Shown one piece after another: positions 1-7,031 of a stretch of 24,872 nucleotides of DNA. Made by a program: the position numbers and the translations under genes. Location of the stretch: positions 1-24,872 of IMG/VR virus record IMGVR_UViG_3300045257_000216. One strand, given 5' to 3'. Source of the stretch: a virus. How positions within the stretch are numbered: the first letter of the stretch is position 1; each line of letters begins with the position of its first letter. The notes below the pieces were generated by a model. The model was not told where the DNA came from. It worked only from the letters and a program-made list of their open reading frames with translations, and did not search any database.

Positions 1-234
1 GTTGACGCCGTCCGAGTAGACGTTGAGCGGCGATGCGGTCGGCCAGTCGCCGCCGATCGTCCGCCACGTCGTCGTGACCGGATCGTACTCCTGGACGGCG
101 GTGTAGCGACCGCAGCGCACCATCCATGCGCCGGGATTGATGAGGTCGACCTGCCCCGGCTCCATGGTCTGGATGTTGGTCGGCTGCCCCCGGAGAGTGG
201 GCTGTACTCCTGGCGCTCCATAAACGACGGGCAT
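1..234 (-). CDS. Partial phage protein, probably virion-associated (3' end outside window)
   Basis: An open frame starts at an ATG at 234 and runs off the left edge; 78 codons are visible, beginning MPVVYGAPGVQP and including the stretch YTAVQEYDPVTTTWR. A TAGGAG Shine-Dalgarno lies 10 bases before the ATG, and the start is 17 bases after the capsid gene stop. I see no diagnostic motif. Its position just downstream of the major capsid gene suggests a head-completion, decoration or other virion protein, but that is inference from gene order only. The YTAVQEYDPVTTTWR segment resembles beta-rich surface repeats only vaguely. The frame is certain; the function is unknown. Confidence 0.75.
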   Translation of the reverse strand, partial: MPVVYGAPGVQPTLRGQPTNIQTMEPGQVDLINPGAWMVRCGRYTAVQEYDPVTTTWRTIGGDWPTASPLNVYSDGVN

Positions 235-251
235 CGGTTTCTAGCTCCTAC

Positions 252-1316
252 TTACTGGAGGGGCGGGTTGCTGCCGGGGGTGTTCGGCCACGCCGCTCCG
301 GTCAAGCCAGTGATGTGCGCCCCCGAACTCGGCTTGGCGCAGACGAGGTCGAGAGCCGTGATGAGGACGCCGATGTCCGCGATCTGGCCCTGCGGGATGG
401 TCGACTCGAACCCGGAGAACACGAAGGGCGCGTACTCCGACAGGTACATCGCCGTGTAGCGCGAGTTGAGCGCGTACATCTCGCCGCGCGGGCAGAACGG
501 ATCGGGGAAAACCGGCGTGTCGAGCACCTGGATCGCGCGGAATCCCGCGTTCACCACGTCGTCCTTCTGGTATTTACTCTTCGGCGTCGTCTGGTACATC
601 TCGTAGCCCATGAAGTCCGTCATGAGCGAGGCCCAGTCGGCGGGGTTCATCACGGCGAAGTCGGGAGCCTCGCCGCCCGCCCCGGTCTGCACGCGCGTCA
701 GCGTCACTGCCATGCCGGAGCGGTTCGAGATGCCGCCGGAGTTGGGCAGGAACTGACCCTGCCACCACACGTTGCCGGCCCGCGGGATGCCGCCGTAGCT
801 CGGCGCGTTCGTCCCGTTGTCGAAAGCCTGCGCGAGCGAATCGATGGCGCTCGGCTGCGCGAAGTTGTTCGCGTAGAGGCTCGTCGCGATCGCCTGCTTG
901 ATCACCACCGCCGCGTCCGACATCACCGCGCGCAGCTTCGGGATGATCACCTCCGACGACTGAATCAACGCCTCCATCCCGAAGAACCCGATCGGAACCA
1001 TCCCGAGCTTCAGGTTGAACATCGCGTTCTGAATCGCCGCCTGATCCTCCGGCATCGGGAAGTCGCCCGCGAAGCCGCCCCACGAGAACGACGTGAAGGA
1101 CGAGCCTTGAGCGGGGATCGTGATTTGGGGAGCGCCGCCTTTGGCCTTTTGTGCATTTTGGAGAAAGAGGCTCAAAAGGGGGTGGCTCTGGTAGATTTGA
1201 ACAAAAACTGAGGGGATCACGGCTCGACGTGTCAGCGCCTGCAACTGCGCCCCTGCGGCACCCCCAGGCAGAATTCCGGTCGAAACGGGGGTCTGGAAGG
1301 TGGTTGGGAGTGCCAT
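252..1316 (-). CDS. Major capsid protein (HK97-fold type)
   Basis: The 354-residue product has the size and texture of a phage major capsid protein. It has a mobile Gly/Ala-rich N-terminus, a central region rich in aromatic and small residues (GGFAGDFPMPED at about 79-90), and a C-terminal beta-rich part with ALNSRYTAMYLSEYAPF followed by ESTIPQGQIADIG, typical of HK97-fold coat P-domain and A-domain regions. The ATG at 1316 is preceded by GGAG at 9 bases. It lies downstream of a scaffold candidate, the expected order, but a free-standing HNH gene separates the two. No protease gene is seen, so a cleaved scaffold is not indicated. The coat role rests on my recognition of the family pattern and on context. 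Confidence in a virion role is high; the exact family is less sure. Confidence 0.85.
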   Translation of the reverse strand: MALPTTFQTPVSTGILPGGAAGAQLQALTRRAVIPSVFVQIYQSHPLLSLFLQNAQKAKGGAPQITIPAQGSSFTSFSWGGFAGDFPMPEDQAAIQNAMFNLKLGMVPIGFFGMEALIQSSEVIIPKLRAVMSDAAVVIKQAIATSLYANNFAQPSAIDSLAQAFDNGTNAPSYGGIPRAGNVWWQGQFLPNSGGISNRSGMAVTLTRVQTGAGGEAPDFAVMNPADWASLMTDFMGYEMYQTTPKSKYQKDDVVNAGFRAIQVLDTPVFPDPFCPRGEMYALNSRYTAMYLSEYAPFVFSGFESTIPQGQIADIGVLITALDLVCAKPSSGAHITGLTGAAWPNTPGSNPPLQ

Positions 1317-1330
1317 GTCTCAGATCTCCG

Positions 1331-1912
1331 TCACATTGCCATCAGGCCGGAGGCGGCCTCAGAGGCATTGAATATTTCCGGGCGAAATCCGTACCGATCT
1401 AGGATGTCTCGGGCGAAGATGACCTTCTCATCCACGCGCTGCCCTTTGGGGTGCCGACTCGACCAAAGCTCAAGGTTTGATGGTTCATTGTGCTGGCGGT
1501 TTCCATCGACATGATGCACGGTCTCGTCATCGAACAGCGGGCGACCGATCTTCGCCTCCATGATGACGCGCTGCGACATCAGGCGACGATTTCCCACCTT
1601 CACGCGAATGTACCCGTGTTCCGTCACTGTCCCGGTACCGCGCGGGCGTGGTGTATTGGGACGCAAGCCCAAGATACCCGTCTTGCGAAGGCGCTCGTAG
1701 TGCATGTGGCAGATGCCCTTCGCCAGCATCGGCGCCGAGCATCCTTCAACGGTGCACTGTTTCTTGCTGACGTACCTTTTGTGAGCCGGTTTCTCCAACC
1801 TAAGAGACCCGCGCCTCCGCAGTCTCGCGTAATGAGCCTCGCAATAGCCCTTCGCGCAATGAGGGTTGGTGCATCCTTCGACAGAACAAAGCTTTCCTTG
1901 TGGTGTGGTCAC
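1331..1912 (-). CDS. HNH homing-type endonuclease with tandem zinc-knuckle repeats
   Basis: This 193-residue protein starts with two copies of a Cys/His repeat, CSVEGCTNPHCAKGYCEAHY (about 8-27) and CTVEGCSAPMLAKGICHMHY (about 53-72). Each is a probable zinc-binding unit of the kind often placed before phage HNH domains. The HNH core follows: VHHVDGNRQHNEPSNLELW at about 133-151, with the His-His pair and both Asn residues intact. The tail HPKGQRV...ARDILDRYG is common in free-standing phage HNH nucleases. The start is GTG at 1912, overlapping the scaffold stop as GTGA, so translation is probably coupled. Its position between scaffold and capsid genes fits a selfish free-standing homing endonuclease. 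Catalytic residues look complete, so it is likely active; the target is unknown. Confidence 0.9.
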   Translation of the reverse strand: MTTPQGKLCSVEGCTNPHCAKGYCEAHYARLRRRGSLRLEKPAHKRYVSKKQCTVEGCSAPMLAKGICHMHYERLRKTGILGLRPNTPRPRGTGTVTEHGYIRVKVGNRRLMSQRVIMEAKIGRPLFDDETVHHVDGNRQHNEPSNLELWSSRHPKGQRVDEKVIFARDILDRYGFRPEIFNASEAASGLMAM

Positions 1913-2493
1913 GCTGGATTTCCTCTCGCAAATTCGTCGAGAACTTCGGCGGCTTTGCGATCATACCAGCGGATTGGATCCTGATGCAGAAATGCAATGT
2001 CCTCGTCGTCGCTCTTGATGCCCGCGCCGAAGAGGTTCATGTCTGACGGCGCGTAAGATGAAGTCGTCGCCGGCTTCGCCTTGGGCTCGTGATCGGTGAC
2101 CCAAGCGGCGGCAGCGGCGGGATCGGGGTTTCCGGTGTCCTTCATCCGCTTGACGACCTTCGCCATGCCGTCGTCGGTGAGGCGGTATTCCTTCTGGGCG
2201 TCGGCGAGGGCTTTGTTGAGGTCGGCGTCCTCCTTCGACTCCTTGTCGGCCTTCTCGCGGGCGTCGAGGCGTTCCTCGAGGGTGCGGCGGGCTTTGCGTT
2301 CCTCTTCGAGTTCGGCCTTCACGGGGGCGAGCATTGGCTCGGCGATGTCGAGTTCGGGGATGCGCGAATCGGGGAGTTTGGCCTTGACCATTCTCTTGAA
2401 GGCGAGGCCGTGCTCCTTGTCGTTCCAGATGCCGTCGAGGAGTTGCTGGGCGCGTCGGAGGACGGCGAGTTCCTGATCGGAAATCTCTGGCAT
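1909..2493 (-). CDS. Candidate scaffolding protein
   Basis: The product is 194 residues and strongly charged. Its central segment at about 55-105 is a likely coiled coil (AELEEERKARRTLEERL, then Lys/Glu/Asp-rich residues), and it ends with a hydrophilic, acidic C-terminal part. Size, helical content, charge and position immediately before the capsid gene match phage scaffolding proteins, which direct procapsid assembly and then leave or are degraded. ATG at 2493 has GGAGG at 8 bases, a strong Shine-Dalgarno. The last codon overlaps the GTG of the HNH gene. No sequence signature proves the function, as scaffolds diverge quickly; it could also be another head-assembly cofactor. Confidence 0.6.
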   Translation of the reverse strand: MPEISDQELAVLRRAQQLLDGIWNDKEHGLAFKRMVKAKLPDSRIPELDIAEPMLAPVKAELEEERKARRTLEERLDAREKADKESKEDADLNKALADAQKEYRLTDDGMAKVVKRMKDTGNPDPAAAAAWVTDHEPKAKPATTSSYAPSDMNLFGAGIKSDDEDIAFLHQDPIRWYDRKAAEVLDEFARGNPA

Positions 2494-2507
2494 CGCTCAC
2501 GCCTCCG

Positions 2508-2696
2508 TCAGGTGGTCGACCGATTGGAAACGTGGTCGATCCCCATGGGTCCGTCGCTGACGGTCTTGGGGAGGCCGGATGCGCGGGCGCCGATGTCCAT
2601 CTTGTCCTGGGGGACGCGCTTCATCATCGGGTCGTCAGCTTCAGTTGTGTTGACATAAGGCGCAGGGAACGAGGGGTTCGTCTTGTTGAGGGCCAT
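2508..2696 (-). CDS. Small hypothetical phage protein (62 aa)
   Basis: The ATG at 2696 has a clear TAGGAG Shine-Dalgarno 6 bases upstream, and the gene sits 14 bases before the scaffold candidate in the same operon. The product is hydrophilic, with MALNKTNPSFPAPYVN at its N-terminus, DDPMMKRVPQDKMD in the middle and a Thr/Ser-rich end. It has no membrane segment, Cys motif or recognisable fold. Short proteins in this head-gene position are sometimes virion components or assembly accessories, but nothing here decides it. Confidence 0.65.
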   Translation of the reverse strand: MALNKTNPSFPAPYVNTTEADDPMMKRVPQDKMDIGARASGLPKTVSDGPMGIDHVSNRSTT

Positions 2697-2705
2697 CGGA
2701 TACTC

Positions 2706-3119
2706 CTATGCGGGCGGTGCGCCGCCGCCGGCAGCGGGCGGTGCGGGCATCGCTGGGGATGGGGGAGCGCCGCCGCCCATGCGCGCGAGCGCGGCGTTCG
2801 GTGCGTTCTGCTTCATCTGCTGCATCATCTGGAGCAGCGATTGGACGGGGGGTCCGCCCTGCTGGCCTTCCTGATCGACGTGCTTGGATAGCGTCTTGGC
2901 GACGGTCAGCACGTCGGTGTGCAGCGGCGATCCCATGGGGATCGAGGGCAGCGCGTCTTGCAGGGCTTGGAGGGCGACCTTGATCTTGCCGAGGCCGGCC
3001 ATTGCGTTCCCGGCATTTCCCTGCGGCGCTGTAGGTCCGCCGAGGTTTGGCTTGGCGGTCGCCAGCGCCGGGGAGGCTGCCGGAGCGCCGCCTGCCGGGG
3101 AAGGCATTGGCAGGGGCAT
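2706..3119 (-). CDS. Pro/Ala/Gly-rich phage structural-region protein
   Basis: I place the start at the ATG at 3119, because AAGGA lies 5 bases upstream; a start 15 codons earlier lacks such a site. The 137-residue product has Pro/Gly/Ala-rich ends (AGGAPAASPALATAK near the N-terminus; a Pro/Ala/Gly C-terminal run ending GGGAPPA). Between them is a helical, Gln/Met-rich core, including LGKIKVALQALQDALPS and VQSLLQMMQQMKQNA. Such an elastic, helical, low-complexity protein in the portal-capsid interval could be an accessory scaffold or internal virion protein. I do not recognise a family. Confidence 0.65.
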   Translation of the reverse strand: MPLPMPSPAGGAPAASPALATAKPNLGGPTAPQGNAGNAMAGLGKIKVALQALQDALPSIPMGSPLHTDVLTVAKTLSKHVDQEGQQGGPPVQSLLQMMQQMKQNAPNAALARMGGGAPPSPAMPAPPAAGGGAPPA

Positions 3120-3143
3120 CGAGATCCTTGGTCGGGAGAACGG

Positions 3144-3170
3144 CGGGCGGAGCCGGGACGACACCGCCCG
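3144..3170. promoter_or_regulatory. Hairpin between the 11-residue ORF and the virion operon
   Basis: Seven-base arms CGGGCGG and CCGCCCG flank a 13-base loop, in the 81-base gap between the small basic ORF and the next leftward gene. There is no T-run on the leftward side, so an intrinsic terminator is not proven. An attenuator or processing hairpin is possible. Confidence 0.4.
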
Positions 3171-3200
3171 TCGATGTCAGGAAGTATCGCGCTGGGCGAT

Positions 3201-3236
3201 TTACTTCCGCTTGTGACGACGACGGCCGCGTGCCAT
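3201..3236 (-). CDS. Tiny Arg/Lys-rich ORF (MARGRRRHKRK)
   Basis: An ATG at 3236 opens an 11-codon frame, MARGRRRHKRK, ended by TAA. A near-perfect Shine-Dalgarno AAAGGAG lies 7 bases upstream, better than that of most genes in the window, so the ORF is probably translated. Eight of 11 residues are basic. It is first in the leftward virion operon and is followed by a GC-rich hairpin. Possible roles are a DNA- or RNA-binding micro-peptide, or a leader peptide whose Arg codons influence downstream expression. The sequence does not choose between these. A fortuitous ORF is still possible given the length. Confidence 0.5.
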   Translation of the reverse strand: MARGRRRHKRK

Positions 3237-3259
3237 GGCGAGTCTCCTTTGCTGTGAGC

Positions 3260-3293
3260 GACCGCCAAAGTCTCAAGCCCGTATTCGGCGGTC
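3260..3293. repeat. Inverted repeat GACCGCC / GGCGGTC in divergent region
   Basis: Perfect 7-base arms at 3260-3266 and 3287-3293 are separated by 20 bases. They lie in the roughly 170-base divergent region between the leftward virion operon and the rightward HTH-portal genes. This could be an operator or a leader hairpin for the leftward transcript. No convincing sigma-70 promoter was identified by eye. Confidence 0.4.
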
Positions 3294-3309
3294 AGGAATC
3301 CCCAAAGCG

Positions 3310-3324
3310 GGGGTGTGAAACCCC
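3310..3324. repeat. Short hairpin GGGGT-GTGAA-ACCCC
   Basis: Five-base perfect arms with a five-base loop sit in the same divergent region. It is either a small regulatory hairpin or chance in GC-rich DNA; nothing else supports a role. Confidence 0.3.
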
Positions 3325-3361
3325 TACGCGCGATGAGCAAATTGGACGAGAGTGGAAAATC

Positions 3362-3392
3362 GCGCTAGCGTGCGCTACTCGCCAAATAGCGC
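3362..3392. promoter_or_regulatory. Possible operator with repeated GCGCTA/TAGCGC motifs
   Basis: GCGCTA occurs at 3362-3367 and 3372-3377, and its reverse complement TAGCGC at 3387-3392. The last copy ends 8 bases before a possible GTG start and 14 before the ATG of the HTH gene. Clustered inverted hexamers directly before a DNA-binding protein gene suggest an autoregulatory site. This is inference from position. Confidence 0.4.
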
Positions 3393-3406
3393 AGGGGTGC
3401 GTGAAG

Positions 3407-3607
3407 ATGCACACTGATCAGCAACGGTACACGTCGAAGGAAGTCGCGAAGATACTTGGCGTCTCGACAACGTGGCTTTATCGACGGCGCAAGGAAATTG
3501 GCACCGGCCCTGATTTCTTCAACTTCCGCCGTCGGTACTTCTACTACGAGAGCGACGTTGAGCGCTGGCGCGAGAGTCGCCGAAACCTCGGACAAATCGT
3601 GGCGTAG
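3407..3607 (+). CDS. Small helix-turn-helix DNA-binding protein (AlpA/excisionase-like)
   Basis: The 66-residue product has a winged-helix/MerR-type HTH of the excisionase class: YTSKEVAKILGVSTTWLYRRR at about 8-28, then a basic and aromatic wing (NFRRRYFYYESDVERW at about 39-54). This is the usual helix, turn, recognition helix, wing, DIERW-like ending. Start choice is ATG 3407; an in-frame GTG at 3401 is also possible, with AGGGG 3 bases before it or 9 before the ATG. It precedes the portal gene by 33 bases on the same strand, so the two may be co-transcribed. In phages such proteins act as excisionases, regulators or terminase small-subunit-like DNA binders. A packaging role is worth considering because of the portal neighbour, but is unproven. 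Confidence 0.75.
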   Translation: MHTDQQRYTSKEVAKILGVSTTWLYRRRKEIGTGPDFFNFRRRYFYYESDVERWRESRRNLGQIVA

Positions 3608-3640
3608 CCAAAATCGACAGAGCGAGTATGCTTCGCGGCC

Positions 3641-5446
3641 ATGAGAATCCCCGGCCGGAACATAGCCGCATTCGCCAAGGAACTCGTCGACCGCTGCTCG
3701 ATTTCACGTGAAACACGCATCGAGCGCGGGCGCATGTACCGCAATTTGTTTCTGACCGGCGACGAGAGCGGCGACCCGGCCGTCTATCCCCGCACCTACG
3801 CCTACATCGACAACCTCTCGTCCTATCTCTACTCGCCGGTCGAACTGCGCTTCATCATCGAGCACTACGGGCAGGCGAACCCCGCCGACCGCGCCAAGGC
3901 CAGAGCGGCCGCGTCCGACCTCCATCGACGCTTCCGCGAGGCCGCGCTCGACACCGAAGTCGAGGAGGCCGTCACCTGGGGCCTCGTCAAGGGCAAGATG
4001 TTCGTCAAACTGCTGTGGTCGCGCTGGGGCTTCGAGCCGATCCTCGTGCAGCCCGAGATGATGGGCGTCCTCGACGAGTCGAAGGCCAGCCTCGATCGGC
4101 AGGAGGCTTTCTGCCACACGACGTTCATCAGCAAGAGCCAGTTCCACGACCTGATCGAGTTGCATCCCGACCGCGCCGACCTCGAAACCAAGGTCAAGCG
4201 ATACCTGTCGCCGCGCAAGGGAGCCGAGGAGGCGCAGGGGAACGCCGTGCTGCGCCAGGTCATCCTCGGCGGGCTCTACCCCTACCAGACAGCCGGAACC
4301 GATGGCCCAGCGAAGCCGCGCGGGTTCGTAGACTGGCTCTCCGGACCCGATCCCGTCATCAGCCCCGAAGTCCTCGGCGACCTCGTGCGGCTCGACGAGC
4401 TATGGGTCTGGGACTCGGCGGAAGACGACTGGACGACGATCCAGATCATCGGCGAGGATTGCGTCATCGAAGGCAAGACGATGCACCGCAACATCTTCGC
4501 CGACGCCATCGACACGAACCTCAAGCTCGACCACAAGGACAACCCGCTCAACGGGCACCATCCCTTCAACGAGATCTGCCCGAACCCGCTCAACGGCTAC
4601 TTCTGGGGCCGCTCGGAACTCTGCAACGTCGCGCTGCTGCAAAAGACGCTGAACATCAGGCTCAACGGGATCAACGCGCTGCTGCGCTTGCAGGAGAAGC
4701 CGTCGCGGCTGATGACCGGCGGGACGAGCCTCAATCAGAGCGCGATGAACAAGATCAGCAAGCCGGGCGGGTACCTGACGGACTCGAACCCGAACGCGAA
4801 GATCAGTTCGCTCGCGCCCGAGATCCCCGACGGCCTCTACGAATCGCTGCACGAGTCAGAGCGCATGTTCGACCACATGGCCGGCACGCCGCCCGTCCTC
4901 CAAGGCAGAGGCGAGGGATCGGTCAGAGCGCAGGGCCACGCCGAGACGCTGACCCGTAACGCATCGCCCCGCTTCAAGGATCGTGCATTGTTGATCGAGC
5001 GTCAGGTCGAGGGGATTGCCGGGCTCGGGCTCGACATGCTCAAGGCGCACGTCCCGACCGAACTCACGGCATGGGTCAAGCCGAACGACGCCAGCATCGA
5101 GACCGAGTTGAATAACGTCGAGGATATGGAGCAGGCACCCGCGCCGGGGATGAAGCGGATCGATTTCCGCTACGCCGACCTCGGCAAGGATTGCGCCGTC
5201 CGCGTCGACTCGCACTCTGGCTCGCCCGCCTTCAGCCACGAGGCGAAGCAGTTCATGTTTGATCTCCTCAAGGCCGGTGCAGCGACGCCGCAGCAGATCG
5301 TCGAGCATCTGCATCCGCCGGGCGAGGACGCGATGATCACCGATCTGGAGCGGGCGGCGATCGACAAGGCGGCGTTCATGGCCGCGCATCCCGAGGCGGC
5401 GCTCTCGGTCATCGACGGGGGAAAAAGCAAGAAGAAGAAAGGCTAA
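3641..5446 (+). CDS. Portal protein
   Basis: The 601-residue protein has portal features: an N-terminal helical region with a conserved-type FLTGDESGDPAVYPRTY at about 36-52, a central stretch (HPFNEICPNPLNGYFWGRSE at about 307-326) like the wing/clip of podophage-type portals, and a long helical stem region (LQKTLNIRLNGINALLRLQE). It ends in a Lys-rich tail. The portal forms the dodecameric ring through which DNA is packaged. Start ATG 3641 has only a weak Shine-Dalgarno, suggesting coupling to the HTH gene before it. The gene is on the opposite strand from terminase and capsid. Its TAA overlaps the TAG of the convergent HD gene. Family assignment is from pattern and size; confidence is high. 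Confidence 0.88.
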   Translation: MRIPGRNIAAFAKELVDRCSISRETRIERGRMYRNLFLTGDESGDPAVYPRTYAYIDNLSSYLYSPVELRFIIEHYGQANPADRAKARAAASDLHRRFREAALDTEVEEAVTWGLVKGKMFVKLLWSRWGFEPILVQPEMMGVLDESKASLDRQEAFCHTTFISKSQFHDLIELHPDRADLETKVKRYLSPRKGAEEAQGNAVLRQVILGGLYPYQTAGTDGPAKPRGFVDWLSGPDPVISPEVLGDLVRLDELWVWDSAEDDWTTIQIIGEDCVIEGKTMHRNIFADAIDTNLKLDHKDNPLNGHHPFNEICPNPLNGYFWGRSELCNVALLQKTLNIRLNGINALLRLQEKPSRLMTGGTSLNQSAMNKISKPGGYLTDSNPNAKISSLAPEIPDGLYESLHESERMFDHMAGTPPVLQGRGEGSVRAQGHAETLTRNASPRFKDRALLIERQVEGIAGLGLDMLKAHVPTELTAWVKPNDASIETELNNVEDMEQAPAPGMKRIDFRYADLGKDCAVRVDSHSGSPAFSHEAKQFMFDLLKAGAATPQQIVEHLHPPGEDAMITDLERAAIDKAAFMAAHPEAALSVIDGGKSKKKKG

Positions 5447-6021
5447 CGCCCAGAGATTTCTATAAATCTATCCAAGAATACTGCCTCCGCTGTGATTGGA
5501 AGCCACGGCTCTATCTTTTCGCCACAAGGATCAGGCATGTTCGGCCACTCGAACGTGCTGAACGGCAAAAGGTCTCGCCGTTCTGTTGCGAGGGCGATAT
5601 TGTCGGCAATCTTGATGCTATGCGGCATCGGCCACGGCAGGCCGAAACGCTCGGCAATTGCCCGATGAATACGATTCTCTATCTCGATAAGAACTCCCGG
5701 TGACGCATGTTCCATCACGAGTTTAAGAGGTCGGCCGATATCCCCTATGAATGCTTCAGACGCATCGTGAAGCAGACCCCACATAGAATCTCTCGGTGGC
5801 ACAAGGTGGCTCACGATAACGCTATGCTGGGCAACGCTGTAGAAGGCCGTGAGATGGCCTGTGAACCGACATAGTTTCGATAGTGATCCAGCGATATCCT
5901 CGATCAATATGTCGGCAGCGGATGGATCTGTCAGGAAGAACCGACCGCCACTTCTCAGAGCCATCGAATATCCTCGATCATGCTCCGGCACCCCGACGCA
6001 GTCTATTTCGTTGGTTTTCAT
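5443..6021 (-). CDS. HD-domain phosphohydrolase
   Basis: With the start at ATG 6021 (ATGA overlap with the SDR stop) the product is 192 residues. The metal-binding HD set is visible: His56 in FTGH, His66 in SVAQHS, His85-Asp86 in WGLLHDASEA, and Asp140 in KIADN. The pattern FFLTDPSAADILIEDIA...LSKLCRFTGH followed by YSVAQHSVIVS is that of a widespread phage/plasmid HD family related to YfbR-type nucleotidases. Such enzymes hydrolyse phosphate from nucleotides; a role in nucleotide pools during infection is plausible. It is the last gene of the leftward sugar operon and meets the portal gene convergently. Third positions look less GC-rich than in neighbours, which hints at separate acquisition. 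The substrate is not predictable. Confidence 0.85.
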   Translation of the reverse strand: MKTNEIDCVGVPEHDRGYSMALRSGGRFFLTDPSAADILIEDIAGSLSKLCRFTGHLTAFYSVAQHSVIVSHLVPPRDSMWGLLHDASEAFIGDIGRPLKLVMEHASPGVLIEIENRIHRAIAERFGLPWPMPHSIKIADNIALATERRDLLPFSTFEWPNMPDPCGEKIEPWLPITAEAVFLDRFIEISGR

Positions 6022-7031
6022 CGCTGCAACACCCGCGCGCCGTCCTGCTTCACCTTGGCCCGCCAATAGGATAGTAACTCCCGCATCGTCTGACGGAACG
6101 TGATCTCCGGTCGCCATCCGGTGTGACCGCAGAACTTCCTCGTGTCGGGGATTTGTAGATCTGCGTCGATCGGCCTCAGTCGTTCCGGGTCCACCTCTAC
6201 TGCGGCGTACCGAGCTTGCTCTGACATTTCAAGCAGCGCGGTCAAGATGTCGCCGACAGTGCAGGTGTGGACGCCACCGATGTTGTAGTACGCGCCAGCC
6301 ACCGGATTTACCGTCACGACCATGTGATAGGCGCGGACGACATCGCGCACGTTGATGATGGTTCGCAAACTATCGAGGTTGCCGACCTTGACGACGGGCG
6401 GAATCAGCCCAGCCTCAATCATCGCGATCTGCTTGGCGAACGAACTTTCAGCGAACACGTCACCACGGCGCGGCCCGGTCGTCGTGAACATGCGCGTCGT
6501 CTGCGTGTTGATCCCGTAAGCCTCGGCGTAGAAGCGCCCGACGAGATCGGTGCCAACCTTCGATATCGCGTAAGGCGAGGCGGGATGAAAACTGCACTCC
6601 TCGCCGATCGGCACCTTCTCCTTCGGCACCCGGCCGAAAACCTCAGACGAGGAACAAACGTGGACGACGGCCTGTGGACAAAATTGACGTACCGCATCGA
6701 GAAGCCGAGTCGTTCCCAGAATGTTCGTGTCGAGCGTGTCGATCGGCGCGTCGAACGAGGTGCGCGGGAAGGACTGCGCGGCGAGGTGGAAGACGAAATC
6801 AGGTGCCGCCTCCCGCACGACGCGCTGGACGCTGATCGTGTCTCGGAGATCGCCGTAGAGCAGATGCACCCTGTCCTTCGCGTTGATGCGCGGGATCAGC
6901 GTTTCGAGGTTGTCGAGCGGCGAGCGCCAGCGCGTCATGCCGTAGACGTCCCAGGTCGTGCGCTCGATCAGGTACTCGGCGAGGTGGCTCCCGACGAATC
7001 CCCCTATACCACTGATTAGCGCGCGGGTCAA
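6018..7031 (-). CDS. GDP-mannose 4,6-dehydratase-like SDR
   Basis: This 337-residue extended SDR has the Rossmann motif GIGGFVG (8-14), Ser128-Ser129-Glu130 in SSSEVFG, and the catalytic Tyr154-x3-Lys158 in YAISK. HLLYGDLRDT, VFHLAAQS and the end TGWRPEITFRQTMRELLSYWR match the GDP-mannose 4,6-dehydratase branch better than dTDP-glucose dehydratases. Expected reaction: an NDP-hexose, most likely GDP-mannose, to the NDP-4-keto-6-deoxy sugar using bound NADP. The start is TTG at 7031, whose TTGA overlaps the stop of the 3-dehydratase gene; the frame begins with a motif-bearing strand directly after it. Being coupled to a ColD/RfbH-like enzyme, it probably supplies that enzyme's 4-keto substrate. 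Nucleotide and sugar identity are inferred. Confidence 0.88.
   Translation of the reverse strand: MTRALISGIGGFVGSHLAEYLIERTTWDVYGMTRWRSPLDNLETLIPRINAKDRVHLLYGDLRDTISVQRVVREAAPDFVFHLAAQSFPRTSFDAPIDTLDTNILGTTRLLDAVRQFCPQAVVHVCSSSEVFGRVPKEKVPIGEECSFHPASPYAISKVGTDLVGRFYAEAYGINTQTTRMFTTTGPRRGDVFAESSFAKQIAMIEAGLIPPVVKVGNLDSLRTIINVRDVVRAYHMVVTVNPVAGAYYNIGGVHTCTVGDILTALLEMSEQARYAAVEVDPERLRPIDADLQIPDTRKFCGHTGWRPEITFRQTMRELLSYWRAKVKQDGARVLQR

Noticed and set aside
315-1211. A long Arg/His/Val-rich frame opposite the capsid gene
   Set aside because: Typical antisense shadow of a GC-rich gene; no start site and no motif.
4015-4959. A 314-codon Arg/Pro/Ala-rich frame inside the portal gene
   Set aside because: Frame-shifted shadow of the portal; composition is characteristic of out-of-frame reading.
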